Origin: Polytrichum commune
Lineage: Eukaryota > Streptophyta > Polytrichopsida > Polytrichales > Polytrichaceae
Reading direction: 5' to 3'
DNA: 64,000 nucleotides
Assembly: GCA_950295325.1 (NCBI GenBank)
Contig: OX485808.1
Coordinates: 43,175,180-43,239,179, forward strand
Part shown: positions 34,547-47,356 of the stretch, piece by piece
Layout: each line of letters opens with the position of its first letter
How positions within the stretch are numbered: position 1 is the stretch's first letter
The notes under the pieces: generated by a model
The model's database searches: none
Seen by the model: the letters and a program-made list of their open reading frames with translations, nothing else
What the model was told of the DNA's origin: nothing
Program-made: the position numbers and the translations under genes

Positions 34547-37538
34547 TTTCCTTGTATGTATGTAAAATATATACCGGTATACATGTATTGAGTGATACGA
34601 AGTCATGAAAAAAGTGAGTGACTTAAGATTTGCTCGGTTTGTAACATCATTGCTTGCATTTCTTGTTACTAGGCCACCATGTCCACATGACATCCAACAC
34701 ACAAATAATGAGGACTCTCACACCACCCATCCCGCTTCACCAACCTATAACAAGTGGAATATGTTATTTCATAGCTTTCCCAAAATTGCAAAGCAAGCAA
34801 ATTCCCCATCAATGTTCTATTATATGGGTGTTGAAGTCCATTGATGTAAAATGGTGTTTAACAAACAAGTGTTCTATCACATTTCATTGTCTCGTTGTAA
34901 GACTCTCCAAGTTCACAAGTTGTTGTTCATTTTAATCCGATATCTAATCTATCTGGGACAAAACCGTGGAATTTTATCCTTCTTTGAGGAAACTTTCTAT
35001 GGAGAGCTCATTAGCTTGTCATGTACTAGAGACTAATTTGAACGTTGGGTGAAATTTCTGGGACCTCCTCTCACTCTTGAGAGAATTTGGATCTGAAAAA
35101 GAGTACTACAAATGCACGTGGCACCCACTATCCTTCATCCCGGATTAGTGTATGCGGGTCTTGGACCCATGTTAATTCCACCTCGACTAAAAATTAATGT
35201 GATCCACTCTAATTATTTTGACGCTAATTTCCCACCCACACTAAAAGGACTATCTAGTGTAGTAATTCAACCCTTAACTTCTTGAGAGCCCCGTTTTGGG
35301 CTTGTGAAGGACTCTTGAAGGCAAATACATCAAGAAGGAAGGCGCTAGGAAGGTTATAGTAGGTGTCATTGTGCTCCCGGTTAAACCTTATTATCAATGG
35401 TGATGATCCCATTCCAATATGAAAATATGATTTTTCACAAAAAATTCTTAAAGTCAAGAATGAACTAATTGTTTCCTTTGTTGATACATCAACTTACATA
35501 GTAACTTTATAATATTTTGATTGAAAAAATTTAGTTTTCTATGGACTTTTTTTTTCTTTACCTTGAAGGGCATATCTATTCATAAAAATAATCTTGAAAG
35601 TTTGAACTATCGTTCCATTTCATAAACTTATTACAATTTCTCGAAGTTCAATGATTCTCGATCAATTATTAACAAATCATGAGAATGACTAGATATTGCT
35701 ACTATATTGATGTGATCTTAGGATCATCAACAACAACTTTTCATCCTGGTATGATAAAATTGAGCTTTAAAAAACTTACTTTACATATGATCTAATCAAA
35801 GACCACAATACACTCCAAGAAGTTAAGAGTTAATGGGCCGTATATGCATTTTCAAATATATATACATATATAAGTTGAAGCCATGAAGTTGTTGGTAAAC
35901 GAAGAACACGCGCTAAGGACAAAAATGTGACGATTTATCAATCCTTTCATTCATAGAGATGGGTCATTCCTCACAAAAGAAAGGGACGTTTGAACCAAAA
36001 ACGCACAAGAGAGAAGGATGACTTTCTCAGCATTGGGCATCCCTTGTGAGAAGATCTCCCACCACAAGGTGGCTATTTCAAAAGAAACCCACTTTCATTC
36101 ATCTCATGTTCTAGAAGCCCTTTGGTGGGTCACTCTTTGAAGTCGCGTATGGACAATCATCCTAAACTCCCAACGTTCATACCACTTAAAAGTCTTTGGC
36201 TTCTAGATCCCAACATCTCATCTTAAAGCCCTTTGAATCTCATAAACCCATCAATCCAAATTCTTGTGGATATAATAGAAGTAAATGAAAGCACTTTTTA
36301 CTAATTGTGTTGAAAGTGGGGCCATCTATCCGAATCCTACATGTAGGACCAAAGAATTTGAACCATCATACCTTTGTTTCAATACCCACATGTCAAAATG
36401 AGTTACTTACATGCCGCTTTCAATTTAGGCAAATCAAATTACGTTTTTTTCCTTTCCATAATTGGGCAAACCGGTAACATAATATTTTGGTGATTGTCGA
36501 GATGCAAGCAAAAATATTTATTTTTTTATCCCTTTTCTCGGGTTGCGCTAGTTCACCCATGTTGGTTGTAGTTTGGCTCCATTCTTGCAATAGAATTCTC
36601 AATCAACCTCCTCAGCCATTACAATAACAAGTTTGTAGTATTACCAGGGTGGAGTCTAGCAGTAAGGTAGAGGTGTGTTATTCGGATGTTTTTCTCTCTA
36701 CACCCACTTCTCGTAGGATACGAAACACGCAATTAGTGCGACAAAATTAGCAACTCCAAATCATGTCCAAAGCCATTTGCTTCATATATGTTGGGGCTCG
36801 TATGAATATCTTATTCATTATAAAAGTGAAGGTTTTTCTTGCTCATCAAGTGGTCATACAAGTCTCCCTTCGATATTGTTGAAAATCAGACCTAGAAATG
36901 GTTAACGTATTTTGAACACGTAGTCCAATCTATCTTTGAACATGTGTCTTTTTAGTGTGTGTTCTTAGATCCACACATGATCACACACCACTCAAGTACA
37001 AGTTAGGTGTCCAAACTATTGCTATGTTGCAATTAGCCATGTCTACCTTATGATATCGAACGTTTGTTTGTGGTGTTTGTTTTGTTTTTTTTCCCAACTA
37101 CCCAAGCATGATCTTAGTTTGTCAAGACCTCGTGGGTATTTTGCTACGATGCACACTCCACCCAAGAAGGCCACATGTGAGTTGACTTTCACCCCACTTT
37201 AATATTCCTCTTTTGTCCATCTTTAAACGGTCACTCTAGAAGGGATATTGCGTCATCATAATACCAAGGTATACTTGTTGACCACTCTTAACATCGACAA
37301 GGTTCATGCTCCTTCACCCTTCTACATAGAAGAGATGCCGTGTTCCAAGGAACATTGTGATGGCACCAAGACTTTGGCCGTATTATGAGAATCACAACAT
37401 GCTTCTTCCCCACCCTTGGTCATATTATTCTCGAGAGAGAGTGTGACTCAAGAGTTGTGATATAATGTTGTATAATATTGTATGACTCATGAGTTGTGGT
37501 ATAATGTTGACATGTGTTATTTCTTTGACCAGTAAATA
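34547..37538. other. AT-rich spacer without a recognisable gene
   Basis: No ORF with protein-like features. An inverted family D copy is visible at about 36880-37020 ('tagtccaatctatctttgaa', 'agatccacacatgatcacac'). The rest is unremarkable AT-rich sequence. Confidence 0.6.
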
Positions 37539-38305
37539 CTCCTTTGGTAAGATGAATTCAAAGAAGTGCATATTCAATTTCATGTTTTTACAAACCAATT
37601 TAGCAATAGGATTGGAATCATGAACCACGTTTACTTGAACGTTCAACCAATTTTATTACATGTTGTGAACAATTTCATGATTTGGTACCCATATTCACAA
37701 CTTCACAAAATCAATTTCTTTAACTTTATCCACAAAGAACGTGTACATCACGTATAAGATTCTCTTAATCACTCCCCTTGACTAGCTCTACCAAAATTTT
37801 GATTGACCTCTCTTAGCCAACCTTGGATCATGTCTGCAGTGATTGCTTGTACATCATCATTGATGTACGAATAATCAAGGACCCGAGAAGAACCGACCCT
37901 CCTTGCTTTTGGCTTTTATGTACTATAATGAAAGACGGAAGAAAAATCGATGTCAAGGCCAGAGGCTTCCAAGTAAACACAAAACTAAGAGAAACCACAG
38001 AACAACAAGAAGGCAAAGAATGCAAAACGAGGAGGTGAGAAGTTCAGAAAACGAAAACTGCAAAGTGCGAAAATGTTTATGAATTTGGTTTGGAAGATTC
38101 ATGAAGTTGTTAGAGGTAAAGGCCCAAAATCATGATTTTAAGCTTTGCTACATATTAAGTCAGTTTAGATGAATCATGAACTAATTTAAAATTTTCATGA
38201 AATTGGTAGAACACTCTAGTAGTTTTGGTTAGAAGGTTCATGAAATAGCTTGGAACCTTCATGAAATTGAGTTTGCACTTCTTTGAAGTCATCTTACCAA
38301 AGGAG
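37539..38305. mobile_element. Stowaway-like TIR element with TA target duplication
   Basis: It begins ctcctttggtaagatgaatt and ends with the inverted match (...catcttaccaaaggag). The arms are about 48 bp with few mismatches and TA lies directly outside each end. CTCC-tipped ends with a TA duplication fit Tc1/mariner-derived Stowaway elements. At 767 bp it is long for the class. No transposase is seen; the short ORF at 37823-38038 has no recognisable feature. Confidence 0.72.
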
Positions 38306-39726
38306 TATAAGCTATATGTTGCAACCCACATAAAGTAGTTTCCTTTATCATTTACGGGTCATTTGTGACAATTGATATTAAGAAACTATAGTGACCCATG
38401 AAACATCTTTAAAAATAACGATTGGTTTCAAGTCACAATAGTTAATTTAGTAGTAGAGTAAAGCCGCTCAAGACCCCATAGGAAATCTATAGGGTGCCAT
38501 AAGTTTGATCAGGCTTGGGATTGATTTCGGATATTTCGTTTTGTGGGCGGTTAAAATAAGGTTACATGTTTCACGATTTCTAAGGGCTAAATTCCATGCA
38601 AGTTGCTCGCTCACCATGTTCTAATGGAAATGTAGATGCCAATAGGTGAATCTATATTTCCACTAGAATTTGATGGGGGAAGCAACCTACATGGAAACCA
38701 ACCCCAAGTCTCCAACTTTAAACATAATATCACCAAGGAATTGATAGTACAATGACACATTTCCTAGTTTTGAATGCTAAAGTGAGGAGAAATTCGTCTC
38801 AAACTGAGCGGTTACGGCATGCTCTAGACATTGGTAATGTGTGCAAGCCAACTTTTGGCTTCAAAATCATTGTAATTTCAATTCAAGAAATTAAGCTACC
38901 ATTTTTTTTGCAATCCTCTTGATTTCTATCTTCTTGTATGGGATAAATTTGCATTGCCTTATAATTGTCTAAATTTGGCATAGAATATCTCAAGCGTTTG
39001 GTTATGGGCGCCTCTACTCTAGTTGGGATAACGCCTCCTATGAGTGATGATAATATGTTTCAATAATGGGACAAAGAGTCTTTGATCTTGATTCAAATAG
39101 CCAAGGTATGTTATTTGGTTTGTTTTTCATGTTTATTTATTCTTATTTCTTCTCACTCATAGACTTGAACGAGTTCACGGCTATGATCAAGGTGAAGCGT
39201 TCCTCATTCACACCAAAACCAACAACTGGCATCGTCTCTCTCTCACTGTAATAAACATAAGGCCAAAGGTCAATGCCATAAATAAAAATAAAAATAGAAG
39301 GCTAGCCCACTTGGAGGGGAGGCGGGCCCCTCAAGCTTGCCACACATCCACGATGTTCTCCAACTTCTACCACTTGGACCTTCACAATAAAAACTTGAAT
39401 TCATTAGCAAATCAACGATGAAGCATCAACAAAAATCATATTGAAGATTGGACCTCCCCTGCTTTAGTCATGGTTATCAAAATTGCATGTTTGTTGATTT
39501 CTAAACTGAATACATAAGGTCCTCCCAATTATTCATTGTTAAATGGAGAGTAGTTAACCGTCCTTATAAACTAATTTTACATCGTAGCTTTATTTGTATT
39601 TATTTAGTTATTTAGTTATTATTGTTATTGTTATTGGAAATGGAGAAAAAATACACTAATTGATGGTGCCATCTTCATTGCACTATGTGTCAATGACCCC
39701 ATCACATATGAGATGAAATGGCCCTA

Positions 39727-40368
39727 TAAGGTAGAGGGTGCTAAATCCAATACCCCACCCAAAACTAACATCTATAAATGTCTCCTAATCTTGTACATGA
39801 AACACACCTTAAACCAACCAAATGTTTTCAATGCAAACGGAGGGGGATTCAGGTGAAAAGCGGAGTGGTTGTGGGAAAATGCAAGGTTGGTTTTGGACGA
39901 GAGTGGGATGGGATTTGAGCAAGCATCGGAATATAGCTAGGGGTGGTTCACTTGTATGTGTTTACTAAGATCTCACGTGCAAAAGTTATAAAAGCTCAAA
40001 TTTCTTATCGAGTAGGAAGTTGGTTTTAGCGCAGGGGTAGTTTGGACAAAATGTGGGCCAATTTTGGGAGAAAACGGGGTTGGTTTTGGGTTGAAGAATG
40101 AGAGCATTTTGGGTGAGTGTCGGAATGCTTTTGGGAGCCCTTTACAATGAAAAAAAGTAGGAGCCAAGGGACCTATTTAAGAAGCCATGGGTAAGTGACT
40201 TCAAAAGTTTCTATTATATTCATATGGTGTGCAATGTGTTCTATTTTTGTTTCTCCTACATATGTCTAAGCCAATTTTCTTAAGCCAATCAAGCATACCG
40301 CTAATCCAAACAAACTCCAAAAATAGGCTAAATCGTTTAAAGTGTTGGTTCAAGCACCCTCGACCTTA
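39727..40368. mobile_element. Non-autonomous TIR element, family E copy 3
   Basis: The ends taaggtagagggtgctaaat and ttcaagcaccctcgacctta are inverted and match the ends of the copies at 9397-10147 and 46235-46839. The next block (ccccacccaaaactaacatc) matches the 46-kb copy. The interior is otherwise different, so it is probably a separate subfamily sharing termini. It is non-coding. Confidence 0.62.
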
Positions 40369-40419
40369 ATTATGAGAGGAGGGTGTCGAGTGATACATTG
40401 TCTATTCTTGAGGATGTCA

Positions 40420-40554
40420 TCATAGCATTCTCCATATCCATGACAATGTTCCGTGGGATCGACAATATTCCAGAAAATATTCATGGATATCCCCCACATT
40501 CAATATGTGAAATAATGTCAGTCCCACATAACGTTGTTATGAATCTGAATAATG
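40420..40554. mobile_element. Short foldback MITE, copy 2
   Basis: The arms around tgacaatgttccgtgggat and agtcccacataacgttgtta pair with mismatches. The element is a diverged relative of 18285-18429, sharing the arms, spacing and 'aatattcc' centre. Confidence 0.6.
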
Positions 40555-40854
40555 TGATGAAAGGCATTGTCGACGGAGGATGAGGAGATTATTTTAAGCA
40601 CCTTGCATTGAGCACTCCACGTGGTGTGAACGAGAGTTGAAAAGAAACATAGTAGCAATTGTACACTTTTGTGACAATTGACAACAATAGTATCTACTTC
40701 ATACATGTTGACCGATGTGGTTAATTTTACCACTCACTTTTGCAACACACGACTTCATGTTCTATTTTTTGACACTACTGCCATTGAGAGTGAGCTGGCG
40801 GGGCTCCTATATAAGTGAGGCCATGTTCAGCCCCGGCGATCTAAGTTAACGTGC

Positions 40855-42771
40855 GGGGGGGGGGGGGGGGTCCATTATGGACATGTATAAGGTCCACTCT
40901 TCAATTAGTGTGGAAACTAAAGAGGGGGTTCCTAGCACGTTTATTAAGGAGCTTTCTCCAACCCCATCCTCAAGTTTGCTTTCCAACTAAATTTCAGTCA
41001 ACTCGATAGCCCCCAAGGGCTGCACCTTTCATAACACATATGAGTATACGTGAGTGTTCAAAAGGGGTATTAATTTGAACTTTTTGTAGTACGTATACAT
41101 GTGCTACGTAAATTGTGACTTGCAGATATGTATATGTACAGAGGGCCTCTAGAGAACGTGTAACATTTGTACTTGTATGCTAGGGTCACTAGACTCTATG
41201 GGATAAGTATGTATTGTTGGATGAAACTAGGATGGATACTTTTCTCATTTTCTAATCTCATCCGTGCTTGTATGGAGGAGGGAGTATGAGGGTTTTGGAA
41301 GGCGTGGTGGAGCTAAGATCAAGGCCACTTGTTGCTTAGAGTTACAAGAGGAACACCTTTGTTAGATCATTGGTGGCATTGAAATTGTGAAGGTGTTGAT
41401 TCCCATCTGGGGTTTTCTCTAAATTGATTTCGTATCATTAGTTTACCTTCGATGTGTGCAACAATTTGGGTCAAGCTTGTAGAGATGGCAATTGTTGCAA
41501 GTTCTAGAATTTAAGCAAGTTCTAGGTTTATGTGGGTATCAAAAAGGAACCAACAATAGGTGGACTTACAATCTTACATACCATTTGAGGGTAGATTTAG
41601 AAACAATAACAACATTAGCTTCAATGACATATATTGCAGACTTAGATGCTTTTGAGTTACATCCGGAGGATGAAAAAATGTTCAACAACTTCATTAACGA
41701 ATGTTGTCCTAAACATATCAAAAGTATAAAATGATTCAATGCGTTCACGTAGACACCACGAATCTTTGGCCAAGGATTTATGGTGTCTACATAAATCCAT
41801 CCGTTGCGTGAGTGAAAAACACAATGAATTATGACATAGCTTGTAAACGACTACTTTTAGATGATTTGACTCCAGAAATAGGATCAACACCCCAAACTAA
41901 TGCAGCAAAGTCTAGCTGGAATGAATCGACCCTTAACCTTGTAAAGAACTTGTTTTTACTAGATCCCCTTCATCCACAATGGATGAATGTACATGGACTC
42001 CACGAATCCCAAGTCCAAATCCTTCTCCATCCTTCGGAGGGTATCGTAGATCACAAGTCTACTCATTTCCTCTAATTCCCGAAATGTTATCCACAACCCC
42101 GACTCAAGTTATGAACCCAAGTCAACTGGTAATATTCCAAAGCAAAAGCAAGTTACATAGTATATCATAACATGCGAGACTCCCAATTTCCCAAAGCCTT
42201 GCCAGCTCCACAATTGGCTAGAAAGCCGGAACCTTCTAGGCCGCACTTTAACATAAGCTACCCAAGCCCATAAAACAAGCACAAAAGCCATGCACATTTG
42301 CATGCCTAGCGACTCGGGCCCGCTTCTAGTAGCTTTTGAGTTAATGTTTTAAGTCTATTATATGTATACATGTTAGGCAACTTCTCGATCGACTTCCTTC
42401 CCCCTCGTTCCCATTGCACCCTACTTTGAGAATCTTATTACTTGCTTTGAGAACTCCTTCTATGGCATATATTTGGGAGATTCATTGATTAGGAGGGGAG
42501 GGGGTCACAACTTCAAAGGAGATGGTTACTTTATTACAAATATATAAAAAACCAAAAGTACACCTGGGTTTCCAAAAGCTTCTTCGATGCTCTTATTAGA
42601 TTTAAGTTCCATTACGGGTACATAACTAGATTATTATGCACTATACATGGAACTGACTATTATGAAGCCTCGAGGGTGAACTCAACTAGGCTATTATGGA
42701 GCCGAGTGGATAAGAATAGATTAGTGTCAATGTGGTTAACTACTTGTGACCCTTAGAGGTAGTCTTGCTAA
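40855..42771. other. Spacer with a family C repeat
   Basis: It starts with a 16-base G tract (40855-40870). The segment about 41740-42050 is a repeat shared with about 47900-48190; both contain ccccttcatccacaatgg (41965 and 48122). An 80-codon ORF at 41492-41734 is acidic near its end, but I recognise nothing in it and it overlaps repeat sequence. Confidence 0.5.
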
Positions 42772-43149
42772 CTACACTAAATATGGTATTTAGTGTCGCC
42801 AATTTTGCTTGTCTTGCTCAATCCTAATTGTAAACCGTGGTGTAGTTTCACCCACACTAAAAGTTAACCTAACAACATTTACCATTCCTTGTTAAAGTTT
42901 TGGATGACTATATATTCATAGTGTTGCGATTACATGCACTTACCGATTGAATTTTCATCCAAATCTCAATCATCCATGACAATATTTCATCACAAGTTGT
43001 TGACAAGAGAAGGTATGGTTTCGGCCAATGGATGAACTCATTCATCATCCATGACAATATTCGTTCACTTATTCATAAGAAGTATCATCCAAAAAGTTAC
43101 CATAGTGACATAAAATATTATATGACACTAAATATCATATTTAGTGTAC
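42772..43149. mobile_element. Family B TIR element, uninterrupted copy
   Basis: It begins ctacactaaatatggtattt and ends with an inverted match (gacactaaatatcatattta...). Each terminal segment is itself palindromic (acactaaatat / atatttagtgt). It is 378 bp and non-coding. The interior matches, in reverse, the segments at 13395-13700 and 19367-19660. The ends resemble the 11827-12129 element. Confidence 0.68.
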
Positions 43150-46031
43150 TTCTAACTCCTCTTATCTTGAATATCTTGCTCTTATGCCCCCTTCCCACCT
43201 GACTTTAGCTAAGACTAAAAGTTGGTTCTAACAAACCGGCCTTCACACCATTGACATTATCTAGTGCCGAGCCTAGTTGGCAAATGATGTGGCATGGCTT
43301 AAAAGTGGAAGTCTTATTAAGCTTCAACCACCGACCCTCCCATCGGTACCTAAACATGAGGCAAGGATATAGGACCTTTAAAAGTGTCGCCTCCTGCCCT
43401 TGTGATTGGTTGTTTTTAAGTCTTAACTATGAGGACACAAGGTGCTCCATTAACAAAAACCAATGGTAAGATAGATGAGTAGTAAAGCAATTGGGGATGG
43501 GACAAAAACTATCCAACATGTCATTGCTTGGTAGATAAAACCATGAACATGTATGAAAGCTAAACTAAAACCTACTTGACAATCTCCAGAGCAAGTTCTT
43601 GTAGGTGCATTGGGATAGCCGGATGCCTCCGCTATAACCAAGGGAGCTTTACCCGGGTTTTAGGAAATACTTTGGTTATTTGGTAAAGTCAAGTGAGAAG
43701 GGGGCATTACTCTTATATTATCTTAGCTCCACAGCTCCAAAAAGATCCCCCTTCCCCCGGTCCAATCACATTGTTGGACAAATAACAATGTCCACCTCGT
43801 TGGCCCCCAATAATGTCCCCGAACACTCCTCATATATTACTTTTCGCTTTAAAACTTACTTTTATCGGATAAAGAGGAGGGAGGAATAAAAGCCTAGTAA
43901 GTTGACTCATTCCCAATTTCCCAAAGTTGCCATGTTGTTGTTAGGTGCATTTCTTTCTATTGGGAAGTGGGAATGAACACCTTCATTGGTGTTACACGGT
44001 TATTTTTTTTCCAACTAGTCCACTTCTCCTAGGATGTGAGCATAGTTTCAACGTGCGTTTTGAAACAAACAAAATACGTTTAAAAATCATTTAAAACGTT
44101 TTGAAATACACAAATTTTATGGAAAAAAAACTAGAGTATGTTATAAGTTGTAGGATTACAATTCATCGTTTGTACAAAGCCTTAACAAGGTTAAAGCGTA
44201 ACTTTTTGCAAGAATAAGCATGAAGGTCTTTGTTACCGTCAAATTCTTGCGAACCATAAGCAATTAAATCAACTAAACTACTAAAATGATCATCACGACT
44301 GTCAATTTTGAAATCATTGACAATGTAAGTGTTGCTTTTTAAATTGTCGGCTTCAAAATTTCTTGGAATCGATATTCTTTTGTTGCAGCTAGCATGATCA
44401 AAACTTGACTCAAAGTCTTAGATTCCCATTTATGTGGCACATGTTGAGATGGTTGAGCTCTTTCTTCATACAAGAAATAATGTTGATCTTCAATTTCCAA
44501 CCAAGAAGGTAAAGAAGGAACCTTGGTAATGTCAATTTCATCGGGATTTAATTATTGAACCGGATCATTAGTTCCCGTGCTCTTCAGCATCCTCTAGATC
44601 GTCTGCATGAAAACCAATTTATTTGATTTGAGAGAAGGATAACTTGTTACATTATTTGATATGTTCTGCGACTAATCTAACCACCAATTTTTAGTTTTTG
44701 ATTACAAATACAATAGGAAATGCAACATCTCTAGAAACGTTGGGAATCATAAGAACGGCGCATGCACAACCACAAAAAACCCGAAATCTGAAACATAGAC
44801 TCTTGTTTCAAAACACCATTCGAAACAAACATTTATGTTCATTTCAAAACAGATAGAAACATGTTTCATTGCAATTGTAGATGTGAAACAAGTGATTAGT
44901 ACAAAATAGCTAACAAAAAAAACTTGAGGTTGTAGCCCCTTACCTCATGTTTTTGGTAACTCATATGAATATCTTATTCAATTGCAAAGTGAATATTCTT
45001 GTGCTTGTGAAATGGTCATGGAAGTCCCTGGGTTCTAATGTTGACTATTGAACCTAGAATGATTACCACAAGTAAAAAGTATAAGGAAAATAGCTACGAC
45101 ATGGATTTGGATTGCTAGTCATCTCATCATATCGTGTGTTTAATGTCATAAGAGAAGTGGGCGTAAGGTATGTGGGTGTTATTCGGTTCATTCTTCATAT
45201 TCTCTGACTTCTACCAAATAGATTCACATAACGAACTTGCTTTACATTAGCAAGTTTGTGGTGGAACATCGACAAAGGATTGGACTTCCCCTTATTTAGT
45301 TGTGGTTATCAACAACACATATTTGTTGATTTCTTAAATTGATGCACAGGTCCTCCCAATTGTGTTCATTATTGAGTGTGAAATAGATAATAAAAATTGA
45401 GAATGTAGTCCAATCTATTACAAACACGTGTCTTTATGGTATTTGTTCTTTGACCCTCATTGAATCACCAATCAATTAGAGGCTAGGTGTCCAATGAAGA
45501 AAAGTAACTCAATAACACCCACATACGTTAGAGCTAATCAATGTCTATTTCCAACTACAAGGTGGCACATGATGGACGAGGATCTCTATGCATGGTGGAT
45601 TCTTTGTTAAGCCGAGGTATCTATATATCCTTATGTGTATTGCTAGAGTCACTCAAATATTCGCAAGAGTGCTCTGTCCTAGTGTTATCTTGCACACGTG
45701 GCTAGTTGAGGTTGGTCATCCGACCAAGACCAAACTTTGACTCATTTTAGGGATCATTTTATATCGGCACCCACTTGCAATTGGACTGCACTTGCAGAGC
45801 AAATTACTAACATCATATGTGACTAGTTCTAGTTATTTGCGAAACTTTGGCCCATTTCATAGTCCACCCATGGGTCTCTCTTCCCACAAGGTAGAGCCAA
45901 TAAACAAGTACTTGGATGACATTCATGGAATTTGCCACATCTTCCAAAAACTATCATTCACTTTCATGTCACATGGAGAATGTCATCTTTGAGTCAAGAA
46001 CAAGAAGAAACCTCATATGGAATTTTATGTA

Positions 46032-46078
<47 letters not shown>

Positions 46079-46234
46079 CACACACATATATAATTTGATA
46101 ATTGTGTGATGACTTCTAGTGCATACCTATGTTGGGCTTCTCAACATTCTTTCTTCGTTAAATTTGAACAAATAAATAGGTCAATGTGAATTTGTAGATG
46201 GAAACATCCTTAATAACACACTCCCGCCCTAACA
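43150..46234. other. AT-rich spacer without a recognisable gene
   Basis: No supported gene. An inverted family D copy lies at about 45050-45480. A CT dinucleotide run passing into a CA run is at about 46028-46088. Short ORFs here have no recognisable content. Confidence 0.6.
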
Positions 46235-46839
46235 TAAGGTAGAGGGTGCTAAAACACACACCCCACCCAAAGGCAACATCTATAAACGCCTCCCAACCAC
46301 CGACATTCTCCTACTATCTTGAATTGTTTCCCATTGAAAAGGAGTGCATGGGCCCATGGAGTGACATGTTTAGGTGCCATTAGTGTCGCCACCACATACT
46401 GGCCTTCACAACCTCCATATATGGTAGGTACGGAGCTCCACTCTATTTTGGGCAACAAGGGGGTCGATACCAGGGATGCAAGGGGGTTGGTACTTGGGAT
46501 TCAAGGGGACAATTTTACAACCGAACCGGTTGGGATTGGGTCTAGTACTCAACTATGTTGTGTTAGTTCTAGACAATCTTGTATTGGTTCTAGGCAATGA
46601 AGGTGGGGGTTGTCATCACATGCAAGGTCATTGAACATGACGCCTAGGGATTGGTTTAAGAAAGCTAGTGATTTTGACTTTGAATGTTCATCAAATATTC
46701 AATTTAGGTTAATTTATGTTCTCTATACCTATGTTTAGCCCAAAGACTAATATGAATATGAATATATATTTTATATCAATCACATAGTCATATGTATGTG
46801 CAATAGTTTAAAGTGTTGGTTTAAGCACCCTCTACCTTA
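46235..46839. mobile_element. Non-autonomous TIR element, family E copy 2
   Basis: The ends taaggtagagggtgctaaaa and tttaagcaccctctacctta are inverted. The interior matches the reverse complement of 9397-10147 over several hundred bases (for example ttctaggcaatgaaggtggg). It is 605 bp and non-coding. Confidence 0.7.
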
Positions 46840-47142
46840 CATGCTTATAAGAGTTGCCCATCAATCCATGATGAGATCTAAATTGTCACATTGATTGCAC
46901 CAAACACTTTTTGAAATTTTGTTGTTTGAGACCATGCTTCTACTGGCTTGAAGGAAGTGGACCTAATATGGTTACGATGTCTTGATTGAACACATGTGTA
47001 TGAATGGTGTGTGGTTGGGTGTGGATTTCATGATGGTCACAAGTATATAAAATACAAGTTTATAAAAGAAAATGAGCAACATACACATAGCATGTTAACT
47101 ATTATAGGTTCAATCATTAATATATATGAACACACACACACA

Positions 47143-47318
47143 CATCTATATCCATATCCATATCCATATCCATATCCATATCCATATCCATATCCATATC
47201 CATATCCATATCTATATCCATATCCATATCTATATCCATATCCATATCTATATCTATATCCATATCCATATCCATATCTATATCCATATCCATATCCATA
47301 TCCATATCCATATCCATC

Positions 47319-47355
<37 letters not shown>

Positions 47356-47356
47356 A
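47143..47356. repeat. Long ATATCC hexanucleotide microsatellite passing into TATC
   Basis: About 28-30 units of tatcca with some tatcta variants, followed by a tatc tetranucleotide run near 47317-47356. The Asp-Met and Ile-His repeat ORFs on both strands are by-products. The pattern suggests a tetranucleotide tract that spread into hexamers. Confidence 0.95.

Noticed and set aside
41492-41734. 80-codon ORF considered as a gene fragment
   Set aside because: No recognisable family, isolated, and next to a dispersed repeat; not supported as coding.
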